Position numbers and translations under genes: made by a program. The notes beneath the pieces are model-generated. The model was given only the letters and a program-made list of their open reading frames with translations. It was not told the DNA's origin and made no database searches. DNA of 36,554 bases from Chloroflexota bacterium (GTDB taxonomy: Bacteria > Chloroflexota > Limnocylindria > Limnocylindrales > CSP1-4). Where the stretch lies: assembly GCA_027364875.1 (NCBI GenBank), contig DAHXON010000028.1, forward strand, positions 1-36,554. Reading direction: 5' to 3'. Within the stretch, counting starts at the first letter, position 1. Every line of letters starts with the position of its first letter. This document shows, one piece after another, positions 20,533 through 28,274 of the stretch.

Positions 20533-21876
20533 GTGGCTGAGCTCGTCCAGCCGCTCGCGGCTCCGCGGGACGACCTGGGCGCGGCGACCGTCGGTGTCGA
20601 GCGCGTCCCCGAGGCCTTCCGCGTCCTCGGCTTCTTCGATCACTTCGTCCTGTGGGCTGACCTGGGCGTCGGCCTGCTGGTCCTGCAGGCCGGCTCGTAC
20701 CTCGTCCCCGGACTGGGGCTGCCGGAAGCGATCGCCGCGATCGTGATCGGCACGCTCGCCGGCAATCTGATGCTCGGACTCGCCGGCGCGATCGGGGCCG
20801 AGCACGCCATCCCGTCCATGGTCAGCCTCCGACCGAGCTTCGGGCTGCGCGGCAGCTACCTGCCCAGTCTGATCAACGTCGTCCAACTCGTGGGCTGGGG
20901 CGCCTTCGAGATCGTGATCATGGCCAACGCCTCAGCCACGCTGAGCGGTCCGATCATGGGCCACGGCAGCTATCCGCTGTGGGTGGCCGTCTGGGGGGTC
21001 GTTGCCGTCCTGCTCGGCCTCGGCGGCCCGATCGTCGTCGTCCGCCAGTGGCTCGAGAAGTTCGGCATCTGGCTGGTCCTGCTGACGGTCGGCTGGATGG
21101 CGGTCTACTCGGTGAGTCACGGGAATCTGGGCGCGATCTGGGCCAGGCCCGGAGACGGCAGCATGAACTTCGCCCAGGCGATCGATCTGGTCGTCGCCAT
21201 GCCGATCAGCTGGCTGCCGCTGGCGGCCGATTTCAACCGCTTCGCCCGCGACCCCCGCACATCGTTCGCGGGCACGTTCGCGGGCTATGCCGTGGCGAAC
21301 GTCATGTGCTACCTGCTCGGAGTGCTGCTGGTCCTCACGCTGCCCTCGGGCAACCTCATCGGCTCGATTCTCACGGTCGCGTTCGGCGGCTGGGGTCTGG
21401 CGCTGCTGCTGGGCGACGAGACCGACAACGCCTTCGCGGACATCTACTCGAGCGCCATTTCCGTCAAGAACGTGATACCGGCCCTGCCCACGCGCTCACT
21501 CGTGGCAGCAATCGGTGGCGTCTGCCTCGCGATCGCGCTGTCGGTGGACCTGGCGAGCTTCCAGAACTTCCTGCTGCTGGTCGGCTCGCTCTTCACACCG
21601 CTGTTCGGCGTGCTATTCGCCGACCGTTTCCTGGTCCGGCGCCGGCGCTACACGGACGCGGAGCTGTATCCCGTCGGGGCCGCTCGCACCGCCGGCGTGG
21701 CCCGGCTCTGGGGCGTCAATCCCATCGCCCTCGTCGCCTGGGGAGCCGGAGTGGCGACCTACATCGCCGAAACGACCTGGGTCGGCTGGTTGGGCGGGAC
21801 GCTCCCGTCGCTCGCCGTCTCGCTGGCCGCCTATGTGCTCTTGAGCCGGGCGTTCAGAGAACAGCCTCTCGATTAG
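20533..21876 (+). CDS. cytX: Probable hydroxymethylpyrimidine transporter, CytX type
   Basis: 447 residues with about twelve membrane helices, of the nucleobase-cation symporter-1 family. Its place as the fifth gene of a TPP-riboswitch operon identifies it as CytX, the predicted HMP importer, rather than a cytosine permease. The GTG start lies 38 nt after thiL in a short spacer containing a CTCGGCGAC direct repeat. It converges with, and overlaps by 23 bp, the HAD gene. Confidence 0.9.
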   Translation: MAELVQPLAAPRDDLGAATVGVERVPEAFRVLGFFDHFVLWADLGVGLLVLQAGSYLVPGLGLPEAIAAIVIGTLAGNLMLGLAGAIGAEHAIPSMVSLRPSFGLRGSYLPSLINVVQLVGWGAFEIVIMANASATLSGPIMGHGSYPLWVAVWGVVAVLLGLGGPIVVVRQWLEKFGIWLVLLTVGWMAVYSVSHGNLGAIWARPGDGSMNFAQAIDLVVAMPISWLPLAADFNRFARDPRTSFAGTFAGYAVANVMCYLLGVLLVLTLPSGNLIGSILTVAFGGWGLALLLGDETDNAFADIYSSAISVKNVIPALPTRSLVAAIGGVCLAIALSVDLASFQNFLLLVGSLFTPLFGVLFADRFLVRRRRYTDAELYPVGAARTAGVARLWGVNPIALVAWGAGVATYIAETTWVGWLGGTLPSLAVSLAAYVLLSRAFREQPLD

Positions 21877-22588
21877 CCGGCTCCGCCGCCCCTTCCGGAT
21901 CCGGACCCGGTCCCAGCAGGACGTTCACCCACTCGTCGACCGAGGGCGCTGTGGAGCTAGCGCCGGCCTCGATCAGCTCGTCAGCGTCGGCGAGCATCGA
22001 GACGATCCCGATTCCGACGACGCCCGCCGACGCAGCCATCCTCATGTCGTCGAGCGCGTCGCCGACGTAGACCGCGTCGCCCGGGCGGACGCCACCGGCT
22101 CGTTCCAGGGCCAGCAGCAGGGGAGTCGGGTCCGGCTTGCCGTCTATCGGTTCATCGCCGAAGACCCGGATGCTCAGCAGCTCCGCCAGCCCGAGGCGTT
22201 CGAGTTGCGGCTCGATCGCCGCGCGAGATCCACCTGTGACTATCCCGAGCAGATATCCACAGGCGGCCAATCGAGTCAATGCGCACCTAACGCCGGGAAA
22301 AGGCCTGGTGTCGCCGTTGTGGAAGGTCTCCGCCCACACTGAGACCGCCATCTCGATCTGTTCGGCGGCGATGCCGAGGGTTTCGTACATGCGCCGCCAG
22401 TTGGGCGAGAAGGCCCGTTTGAAGATCTCCCGGTCGAACGGGATCTCCAGCTTGCGGCAGATGGCCGAGTCGGCCTCGAAAAGCGCCGGAACCGAATCGA
22501 CGATCGTGCCGTCCCAGTCGAACAGGATGGCTTGCCTCGGATCCATCAGGCGGGCCGCCGCGGAATCTTGCGAAATCGATACATCCAA
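21854..22588 (-). CDS. HAD-superfamily phosphatase, phosphoglycolate-phosphatase-like
   Basis: 244 residues with all HAD motifs: I FDWDGTIVDS near residue 23 (nucleophile Asp), II IVTGGSR, III Lys in DGKPDP, IV VGDALDDMRMAASAG. A helical cap between motifs I and II makes it subclass IA. The substrate is not evident; phosphoglycolate or another small phosphate ester is plausible. Start uncertain: ATG 22588 lacks a good ribosome-binding site, an in-frame GTG lies at 22603 and a second ATG at 22546. Not obviously part of the thiamin operon since it is on the other strand. Confidence 0.86.
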   Translation of the reverse strand: MDVSISQDSAAARLMDPRQAILFDWDGTIVDSVPALFEADSAICRKLEIPFDREIFKRAFSPNWRRMYETLGIAAEQIEMAVSVWAETFHNGDTRPFPGVRCALTRLAACGYLLGIVTGGSRAAIEPQLERLGLAELLSIRVFGDEPIDGKPDPTPLLLALERAGGVRPGDAVYVGDALDDMRMAASAGVVGIGIVSMLADADELIEAGASSTAPSVDEWVNVLLGPGPDPEGAAEPANREAVL

Positions 22589-22603
22589 ATAGCTGCCACC
22601 GTC

Positions 22604-22739
22604 GAATACCTATAGGGAGAACCTTTGGGTCCCAAACGGGGTCATTCACTCAGGGGACCGCGTATTGACACTGTTCCGACTGGCGTAGTGTCCGCTATCT
22701 TTCACCGGCCCAGTTCGAACGAATGGTAGATTTCGCGAA
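22604..22739. promoter_or_regulatory. Divergent control region between HAD and YbaK-type genes
   Basis: Contains an odd palindrome TTTGGGTCCCAAA (22624-22636), a consensus -35 TTGACA (22665-22670) with TAGTGT (22686-22691) at the short spacing of 15, and inverted arms GACACT (22667-22672) and AGTGTC (22687-22692) that coincide with both boxes. A separate TAGATT (22727-22732) lies 7 nt before GTG 22740. Which of these drives which gene cannot be told from sequence. Confidence 0.4.
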
Positions 22740-23297
22740 GTGACCGAGCTTACGAATCCTGCAATCGCGCGGGTCGTCGAGGTCGCCGCTCGCAAGGGCG
22801 TGACTCTCGATATCCGAACCTACGAAGTCTCCACGCATACCGCGGCGGAGGCGGCCGCGGCTGTCGAAGCGGAGCTGGGGCAGATCGTCAAATCGATCGT
22901 TTTCGTCGCTCCGCGGCCCGAGGGAAGGCTCTCTCCGATCATCTGCCTGGTGTCCGGGACCAACCAGGTCGATCTCAAGCTCCTGGCCGCCGTGACGGGT
23001 GAGAGCAGCGTACGAAGAGCTTCGGCTCGCGAGGCGCGCGACCTCACCGGTTTCTCCATCGGCGGGATTCCGCCCATCGGGCATGCCCGCGGGACGCGAG
23101 TCCTGATGGACCAGGACCTCACTCCCTACCAGTGGGTCTGGGCATCGGCCGGGACGGAGAGCTCGGTCTTCCGCGTCACGCCCGGCATCCTCCGGATGCT
23201 CTCCAACGCCGTCGTGGCCCCGATCGCCGCCGCTCCATGGGTCGTCGCCGCGATGCCGCAGATGCCGGTGATGATGGAGGCCGGTTCCGGCGCTTAG
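22740..23297 (+). CDS. YbaK/aminoacyl-tRNA editing-domain protein
   Basis: 185 residues. The editing-domain fold shows the essential Lys at position 51 in QIVKSIVFV, then GTNQVDLKLLAAV and the loop GFSIGGIPPIGHA. Relatives (YbaK, ProX) hydrolyse Cys- or Ala-tRNA(Pro) mischarged by prolyl-tRNA synthetase. The last 30 residues, Met/Ala-rich, lie outside the domain. The GTG start has no Shine-Dalgarno sequence and is 7 nt behind TAGATT, suggesting a leaderless mRNA. Confidence 0.88.
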   Translation: MTELTNPAIARVVEVAARKGVTLDIRTYEVSTHTAAEAAAAVEAELGQIVKSIVFVAPRPEGRLSPIICLVSGTNQVDLKLLAAVTGESSVRRASAREARDLTGFSIGGIPPIGHARGTRVLMDQDLTPYQWVWASAGTESSVFRVTPGILRMLSNAVVAPIAAAPWVVAAMPQMPVMMEAGSGA

Positions 23298-23345
23298 CCG
23301 TGAGGTGGCTCCTCGCTCAGCTCCGGCGTGCTGAATCGCTGCTGA

Positions 23346-23531
23346 TTGAGTTGTCCCCATCGGTGGACAGATGGTGCACAACTGCGAGACCGTTCTTCGA
23401 TCTAGGTGGAAAACCCGATTGTGGAGGGTCTCGCGACTCTTTAGGGTAGTTGGTGCACCCGAAGGGGCCGAGCGTTTGCTAGAAGCCGCGATGACATCAA
23501 AGCTCACGCAACGAGTAGGTTCCTTCGGGTG
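23346..23531. ncRNA. Candidate structured RNA or DNA element of three consecutive hairpins
   Basis: The 253-bp gap between two convergent genes is less G+C-rich than its surroundings and holds nested inverted repeats. Hairpin 1: AGTTGT (23349-23354) with ACAACT (23378-23383), inside which CCATC (23357-23361) pairs with GATGG (23370-23374). Hairpin 2: GCGAGACC (23384-23391) with GGTCTCGC (23427-23434), with an inner CGATC/GATTG stem. Hairpin 3: CACCCGAAGG (23456-23465) with CCTTCGGGTG (23522-23531), enclosing CGTTTGC/GCAACG. Strand undetermined. It does not match tmRNA, RNase P, SRP, 6S or any riboswitch I know. A further 7-bp stem, GTCCGGC (23539-23545) with GCCGGAC (23565-23571), spans the stop of the next minus-strand gene. 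Confidence 0.4.
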
Positions 23532-23550
23532 TGTTGCTGTCCGGCGGGAC

Positions 23551-24378
23551 TCAAGCCCTTCCGAGCCGGACTCTCTGTCCTGACCCCAGCCCGTGCATCT
23601 GGGCGGCGTCGCCGCCGTTCACCGCGATCGCCAGCCGCCCGTACGAGTCGACGAGGACGAGGGCTTCCCCGGTGGTGACTTCACCGTAGGTTCGGCGCCA
23701 CGTGGCTTCGAAGCATCGCGCCGCCGGCGTAGTGCCGACCTCGACGGAGAGCCTCATGCCCGGCTCCACCGTGCCGATGGCCCGTTCCAGATCTGCCCGG
23801 TTGGCCAGCAGCTGAGCGCTTCCGAAGGCATCGAGCGAGACGATCGTCGCCTCGAGCTTGCCCCCCATTCCTCGCGGCGCGGGCAGCTCCAATCGGACCA
23901 GGGTGCCGGGATCCACCGCCGGCCCGAACTCCTCCAGCGCGACGCCGCGGGCCAGGTGGGCGGCGGCCGGAGCGAATATGTCGCGGCCGTGGAAGGTGCG
24001 GCTGACCGGCGATAGTCGGTACCGCTCGTCGACGAGCTCGCGGCAGGCCTCGATCCCGCCGAGCGCCTCCGCACCGGGAACGAGGAGGCCGTTGTCCGGG
24101 CCGACGAGATGGTCGCCGCGGGCCGTCAGGATCGCGACCGGTCGCCGCTCGGTGCCGACTCCTGGATCGACGACGGCCACATGAACGCCGGTGGGGAGAT
24201 ACGGAAGAGCGACCTGGAGCAGGGCCGCTCCCTCGAGCGGGTTCTGGCGGTGGATGGCGTGGCTGACATCCACGATCTGGGCGTCGGGCGCGATCCGGAG
24301 GATCACGCCCTTGCAGATGCCGACGGAAGGGTCGGCCAGGCCGAAGTCGGTCGTGAGGCTGACGAAGGGGCGAGTCAT
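23551..24378 (-). CDS. SAM hydroxide adenosyltransferase (DUF62 family)
   Basis: 275 residues. Conserved blocks: SLTTDFGLADPSVGICKGV at the N-terminus, DVSHAIHRQ, AVVDPGVGTERRP, VGPDNGLL and TFHGRDIFAPAAAHLA. Asp71, Arg78 and His130 keep the spacing of the Asp-Arg-His triad that activates water in this family, so the reaction is SAM plus water to adenosine plus methionine, not chlorination or fluorination. The C-terminal beta domain is present (VLVDSYGRLAIAVNGG). ATG 24378 is chosen because it lies 7 nt behind TACGAT (24386-24391); ATG 24387 would overlap that box. It is a single gene on the minus strand; its 3' end lies in a hairpin. Confidence 0.93.
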   Translation of the reverse strand: MTRPFVSLTTDFGLADPSVGICKGVILRIAPDAQIVDVSHAIHRQNPLEGAALLQVALPYLPTGVHVAVVDPGVGTERRPVAILTARGDHLVGPDNGLLVPGAEALGGIEACRELVDERYRLSPVSRTFHGRDIFAPAAAHLARGVALEEFGPAVDPGTLVRLELPAPRGMGGKLEATIVSLDAFGSAQLLANRADLERAIGTVEPGMRLSVEVGTTPAARCFEATWRRTYGEVTTGEALVLVDSYGRLAIAVNGGDAAQMHGLGSGQRVRLGRA

Positions 24379-24441
24379 CGACCGCATCGTAGTCGACGCG
24401 GCATCCGCGCGTCGGGCTTCGGGTGGGATTGGCCCGGACGC

Positions 24442-24480
24442 GTCGAGGCGGCGCCCTGGGAAGCCGGGCGCCGCCTCGAC
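24442..24480. terminator. Perfect 15-bp hairpin
   Basis: GTCGAGGCGGCGCCC (24442-24456), 9-nt loop, GGGCGCCGCCTCGAC (24466-24480), with no mismatch. It lies between the unknown gene ending at 24537 and the SAM hydrolase start. No T run follows on either strand, so it may be a non-canonical terminator, an insulator between two minus-strand genes or an mRNA-protecting structure. Confidence 0.5.
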
Positions 24481-24499
24481 ATTGCGCAAGTCTCGGGGT

Positions 24500-24533
24500 G
24501 GAGGAGAAGAAACCCGAGGCTGCTGGTACTCGG
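24500..24533 (-). terminator. Intrinsic terminator of the unknown gene 24537-24941
   Basis: On the minus strand CCGAG and CTCGG (plus positions 24529-24533 and 24514-24518) form a short stem with a 10-nt loop, followed by GTTTCTTCT, starting 3 nt after the stop codon. Confidence 0.6.
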
Positions 24534-24536
24534 TTG

Positions 24537-24941
24537 TCAGGCCGGCTGCCGCTCCGTATCGCCCCACTCGGTGCTCGAGTAGAGATTGCGGAGGAACAGC
24601 AGGCGATTGATCTGCTTGAGGCTCCAGCGCGACTCGCGCGGTGAGAGCCCGACGACGTAGCCGATCAGGGCCGTGGCGTCGGCGCCGGCGATCCCGTCGG
24701 CGACCAGGAGGCGGTAGGCCGCCTGGGTTCGTATCTCGCGGGGCTCGAGGTCCGGAGCGAGGGGCGCCGCCAGCGAGAGGGCGACCTGGGCCTCGGTTGC
24801 CTGGGCCGTTTCGTCGGCGCCGACCGGCACCGGAACTGAGTTGAGCTTGGGAGCGTTGCTGCTGGACCGTCCGCGCCCGGCCGGCCGCCGGGACACGGGT
24901 CCGGTTCGACCAGCGGCGCTTCGATCTGCCTGTCCAGCCAT
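24537..24941 (-). CDS. Small protein of unknown function
   Basis: 134 residues. The first 40 are polar and basic low-complexity (GRTGPVSRRPAGRGRSSS). The C-terminal 75 residues are a helical domain (PREIRTQAAYRLLVADGIAG, ALIGYVVGLSPRESRWSL, INRLLFLRNLYSST). It resembles a small regulatory or adaptor domain, but I recognise no family. ATG 24941 is chosen for AAAGG 8 nt upstream; the open frame further up reads as intergenic sequence. Own terminator directly behind, so monocistronic. Confidence 0.65.
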   Translation of the reverse strand: MAGQADRSAAGRTGPVSRRPAGRGRSSSNAPKLNSVPVPVGADETAQATEAQVALSLAAPLAPDLEPREIRTQAAYRLLVADGIAGADATALIGYVVGLSPRESRWSLKQINRLLFLRNLYSSTEWGDTERQPA

Positions 24942-25098
24942 TTCCAGAACCTTTCCGTTCGCGTTTCCCCCCGTAGTGGAACAGTCGGCTTTCCGAGCCC
25001 TTCGCACGAGCCCTCTTCGGGTCCCTATGTGTGCGGTACTTGCGGTCCAGCACTCGTGCGTTCGGATTACGAATACCAACCCGTCCCGGTAGGCCCGG

Positions 25099-25189
25099 AC
25101 GTGAAACCGGCGAATCGCCTCGATTCGGCGCCGCGGCAACAGGCCCGACCGGGTGCGGTTCTCGCGCCGGCTCGCGCGCGTCGCGAGCC
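25099..25189. promoter_or_regulatory. Divergent intergenic region with inverted repeats
   Basis: Between the leftward gene at 24941 and the rightward gene at 25249. Two perfect inverted repeats: CGAATCG (25111-25117) with CGATTCG (25121-25127) at a 3-nt spacer, operator-like, and GGCTCGCG (25169-25176) with CGCGAGCC (25182-25189). No ORF is convincing here. Confidence 0.4.
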
Positions 25190-25248
25190 GCTTCGCGCGT
25201 CTGGCGATGACGGGCCTCGGCCTGGACCGGCGTCGCTAGACTTGGCGC

Positions 25249-26433
25249 GTGCGTGTCCGCCAATTCGAGCTCCGCCTGCTGGCCGTCGCCCTGACCGTGT
25301 TGTGGGGCCTCGGCGGCTTGATCGCCCTGGCCGCATACCGGCCCGGCGGCCCCGTCGACATCTTCGTAGGGCTCGCGGCCACGCTTCCGCTGCCCGTATC
25401 GGTTGCCGCGATCGTGTGGCCGCCCCTCGTCCGCAGCGATCGGGGAGCCGCCGGCGTCTTCTGGCTCGGCCTTGGCGCGAGCCTCCTCCTGCTCCCATCG
25501 ATTGCCGGACTCTCCAACCAGATCGTCGAGGGCGGCACTCAGCCGCTCCTGCCGTCGCTCGAGGTGGTCTATCCCTGGGTTCTCGCTCTGTTTGCCACCA
25601 GCCTCTTCGCCGGGCTGGGATTGAGCCGGCAGCTGATCTCCGAGGTCGGTATCGGCAGGCGGCGGCTGGCCGCCTCGTTGAGCTTCGCCCTGGCAACCAC
25701 CTTCGTCATCGGTGCTGTCTTCACCGGCGTCAGCCTTGCCGACAACGCCGCGCTCGCCGACCGACCTGGTGTTCACTCACGCTTCGGCCCCACTTCGTCG
25801 GCGCTCATTCCGCCGCCCTGCAACGGCGTCATCGTCGACGCCCGCTCTTCCCAGGTCGAACTGGACATCTGGGGCGACGTGGACGGCCGATCGGCTGGCA
25901 CCGCGACTTTGACCGGCAGTCGCTCTGGAGCGAACGTGTCCTGGAAGGCGCAGGTTACCCGCAGCGACCTCTTCGTCGAGTATGGGGTGGTGGTCCTCGG
26001 GACGTCGGCCTGGACCCTCGAGCCGGACGGGCAGTGGCAATCGACCGGCAAAGCCGGCCTTGGAGCGGACATGCTCGACGCGACCGCACTCCAGCAGGCG
26101 CTCTCCGAGACGAACCGAGCAACGGCCGAGGATCGTGGCCTGGAGTACGTGGAAGGAGCGCGCGCCCGCCGATGCCGGGTGGCCGTCGACGGGCCCACTT
26201 TCATGGCCACCTTCCCGCAGCTGGCCTGGCTGTCGGGAGACGCCAGCGTGAAGGCATGGCGGGGCCAGCTCGACTACTGGATCTTCGGCGACGGCGAGCT
26301 CGGCCGCGTCGAGGGATTCGTCAACGGCTCGGCGCAGGACATCCTGCCCCACGGACTTCTGGCGACGTTCAACGTTCGGATGACCGCCACCGACCGAGAC
26401 AGCGGCGTCTCCATCTCGGCGCCGCGGACCTAG
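25249..26433 (+). CDS. Membrane protein with C-terminal extracytoplasmic domain, unknown function
   Basis: 394 residues. Four membrane helices fill residues 1-165 (LLAVALTVLWGLGGLIAL, LPLPVSVAAIVWPPLV, a third near 70-90, VLALFATSLFAGLGL and a final one near 145-160). The remaining 230 residues look extracytoplasmic: beta-rich, with DNAALADRPGVHSRFGP after the last helix and repeated strand patterns like those of LolA/LppX-type lipid- or ligand-binding domains; this resemblance is by pattern only. The GTG start has no Shine-Dalgarno site but lies 6 nt behind TAGACT (25237-25242). It ends 3 nt before the WYL regulator gene, so the two are co-transcribed. Confidence 0.78.
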   Translation: MRVRQFELRLLAVALTVLWGLGGLIALAAYRPGGPVDIFVGLAATLPLPVSVAAIVWPPLVRSDRGAAGVFWLGLGASLLLLPSIAGLSNQIVEGGTQPLLPSLEVVYPWVLALFATSLFAGLGLSRQLISEVGIGRRRLAASLSFALATTFVIGAVFTGVSLADNAALADRPGVHSRFGPTSSALIPPPCNGVIVDARSSQVELDIWGDVDGRSAGTATLTGSRSGANVSWKAQVTRSDLFVEYGVVVLGTSAWTLEPDGQWQSTGKAGLGADMLDATALQQALSETNRATAEDRGLEYVEGARARRCRVAVDGPTFMATFPQLAWLSGDASVKAWRGQLDYWIFGDGELGRVEGFVNGSAQDILPHGLLATFNVRMTATDRDSGVSISAPRT

Positions 26434-26436
26434 TCG

Positions 26437-27441
26437 ATGACCGACAAGGGTCTGGCGGATCCGTCGGAGCGCTCGTCGGCCAAGCACGATCGGCTGGCCC
26501 GCTTCTATCGGGTCGTCCGCTACCTCCAGTCCCATCCCGAAGGTGCCTCCCCCGACGCGATCGCCAGCTTCGTGGGCATGTCGAGGCGGACGGTCTACCG
26601 CGACCTGCAGGCGCTCGAAGGCGAGATCGGGATTCCGCTGTGGAGCGAGGACGGCCGATGGGGCATCGTCGAGGGCGCGTTCCTGCCACCGTTGAGGCTG
26701 ACCCTCGATGAGGCCGTTGCCTTCTTCTTCGCGGCCCGGCTGATGGCCCAGTTTGCAGATCGTTACGACCCGGATACAGGCGCCGCTTTCCAGAAGCTCG
26801 CCGAGATCCTGCCGCCGGTCGTGGCCGGCCACCTCGCCCGGACGATCGACGTGCTGGCCAGCCGGCCCGCCGACGACCGGCAGACGCGCCACCTCCGCCT
26901 CCTGGCTCGGGCGTGGGCCGAACGGCGGATCGTCGAGCTGACCTACGACGCGGCCACCTACAGCCCGGGCCGGCCGCTGCGGCGCGCCCGCGTCCACCCG
27001 TACCTCATCGAAGCCTCCGCGACGACGCGGGCGATATACCTGATGGGCTTCGACGAATCCCGCGGCGCGGTTCGGACGTTCAAGCTGCAGCGGATCGTCG
27101 AGCTGGCGCTCACCCCCGACACCTTCGAGCCGCCCGATCCCGCGGTCGTCCAGGCGGGGCTCGATCGGGCCTGGGGAGTAATCGCGGATCAGGAGGAGGT
27201 GCAGGTGGAGCTCCGGTTCGACGCGGCGATCGCGCCGCTCGTGACCGAGACGACCTGGCACCCGACCGAGCAGGTGACCCGCGAGGCTGACGGCTCCATC
27301 CTCTGGCGGGCCCGGGTTCCGGGCACTCTCGAGATCCGGCGCTGGATCCTTCAGTGGGGCGCCCAGGTTGAGGTGCTCGCCCCGCCCGAGCTGCGGGCAG
27401 AAATCGGGGGGATCCTTGGGGCCGCCGCCGCGCGATACTAG
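26437..27441 (+). CDS. WYL-domain transcriptional regulator (HTH_11 type)
   Basis: 334 residues. The N-terminal winged helix (RFYRVVRYLQSHPEGAS, then MSRRTVYRDLQALE) is of the DeoR-like HTH_11 class. A middle helical region precedes the WYL domain, about residues 150-225, where the usual WYL signature is present in variant form (IVELTYDA, RRARVHPYLIEASATTRAIYLMGFDE). A C-terminal WCX extension follows (VQVELRFDAAIAPLV). WYL regulators sense ligands, often nucleic-acid-derived, and repress or activate diverse operons. It is coupled to the upstream membrane protein (3-nt gap) and 20 nt before the next gene. Confidence 0.92.
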   Translation: MTDKGLADPSERSSAKHDRLARFYRVVRYLQSHPEGASPDAIASFVGMSRRTVYRDLQALEGEIGIPLWSEDGRWGIVEGAFLPPLRLTLDEAVAFFFAARLMAQFADRYDPDTGAAFQKLAEILPPVVAGHLARTIDVLASRPADDRQTRHLRLLARAWAERRIVELTYDAATYSPGRPLRRARVHPYLIEASATTRAIYLMGFDESRGAVRTFKLQRIVELALTPDTFEPPDPAVVQAGLDRAWGVIADQEEVQVELRFDAAIAPLVTETTWHPTEQVTREADGSILWRARVPGTLEIRRWILQWGAQVEVLAPPELRAEIGGILGAAAARY

Positions 27442-27461
27442 TCGGCGACGGGGGTGACCGA

Positions 27462-28178
27462 ATGCGCGATCGAACGGACGCGGAGACGCCGGCGGAGCTG
27501 GAGCGTTTGCGCGGTCGACTGGATGGGGGCGCGATTCCGCATCCTCCCGTGCTCCCTGTCGTGGCCGTGGTGTGTCTGCTCTTTGGACTGAGCTTCGGGC
27601 TGGCGTTGGCGCCGAAGGATGGCGCCGGGGGGCCGAACGGGCCGAGTACGGCGGCCGCGTCGTCCGTGCCGACCACGTCCGGGCCGCCCTCGTCCGCGCC
27701 GACCGTTCCACCGAGCGTGGCCTCGGAGGAGGCCGCATGCCTGCTCGAGCTGGGCTGCCACGTGGTGTCACTGCACGGTGCCACGATCCAGGTGACAGAG
27801 CCCGCCCCCGCCGGTGGAGTGACCCTCGCCGCCGCGATCGAATCGGCCAGGAGGGCTAACAGCTTCGACGACAAGGACATCCTCTCGGTCACCCTTATGG
27901 TCGATATCGGGTTCGGCTGGGCCGCCGGCGAGTCGGCGAGCCCGGGGGGGTCCGCCAGATGGGTCTGGCAGATCGTTCTCCGGAACCCTACTAGTTGGAC
28001 ATGTACTGGAGAGCTGTCTTCTCCTCAGCCGCTGGAATCGCCCCCAACCACCTCATATTCGTTCTGCCAGATAGGCGACTCGCCGCTCCTCGAGATGCGG
28101 GAGATCATCATCGTCGACTACCTCACCGGCCAACCGCTGGTAACCATAGTCTCGCCGTACCCCATGTCGAACCCGTAG
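27462..28178 (+). CDS. Single-pass membrane protein of unknown function
   Basis: 238 residues. A cytoplasmic N-terminus of about 28 residues, one helix (VLPVVAVVCLLFGLSFGLAL), a Ser/Thr/Pro/Ala-rich linker (SSAPTVPPSVAS), and an outside domain with four Cys residues (ACLLELGC, SWTCTGEL, YSFCQIG) likely to form two disulfides. The domain contains LSVTLMVDIGFGWAAGE and IIIVDYLTGQPLVTIVS and ends in SPYPMSNP. No family recognised. Starts 20 nt after the WYL gene, probably the third gene of that operon. Confidence 0.65.
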   Translation: MRDRTDAETPAELERLRGRLDGGAIPHPPVLPVVAVVCLLFGLSFGLALAPKDGAGGPNGPSTAAASSVPTTSGPPSSAPTVPPSVASEEAACLLELGCHVVSLHGATIQVTEPAPAGGVTLAAAIESARRANSFDDKDILSVTLMVDIGFGWAAGESASPGGSARWVWQIVLRNPTSWTCTGELSSPQPLESPPTTSYSFCQIGDSPLLEMREIIIVDYLTGQPLVTIVSPYPMSNP

Positions 28179-28274
28179 TCCCGAGCGGGTCGCCCGGGCA
28201 TGGGCTCGGGAGGAGATCGCGCTCCACTTCCGCGCAGGGCGCGCAAGCGGCGCCGGGTCGGCTAGTCTTGGGCA

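Noticed and set aside
23349-23461. DnaA-box cluster or replication origin (TTGTCCCCA, TTGTGCACC)
   Set aside because: Only two weak matches (7 and 6 of 9 to TTATCCACA), no dnaA or dnaN nearby and no A+T-rich unwinding region.
23346-23531. Integron attC site or insertion sequence end
   Set aside because: No RYYYAAC/GTTRRRY core pair, no integrase or transposase.
25777-27771. 664-codon open frame on the minus strand opposite the membrane protein and WYL genes
   Set aside because: No motif; the plus-strand products are clear.
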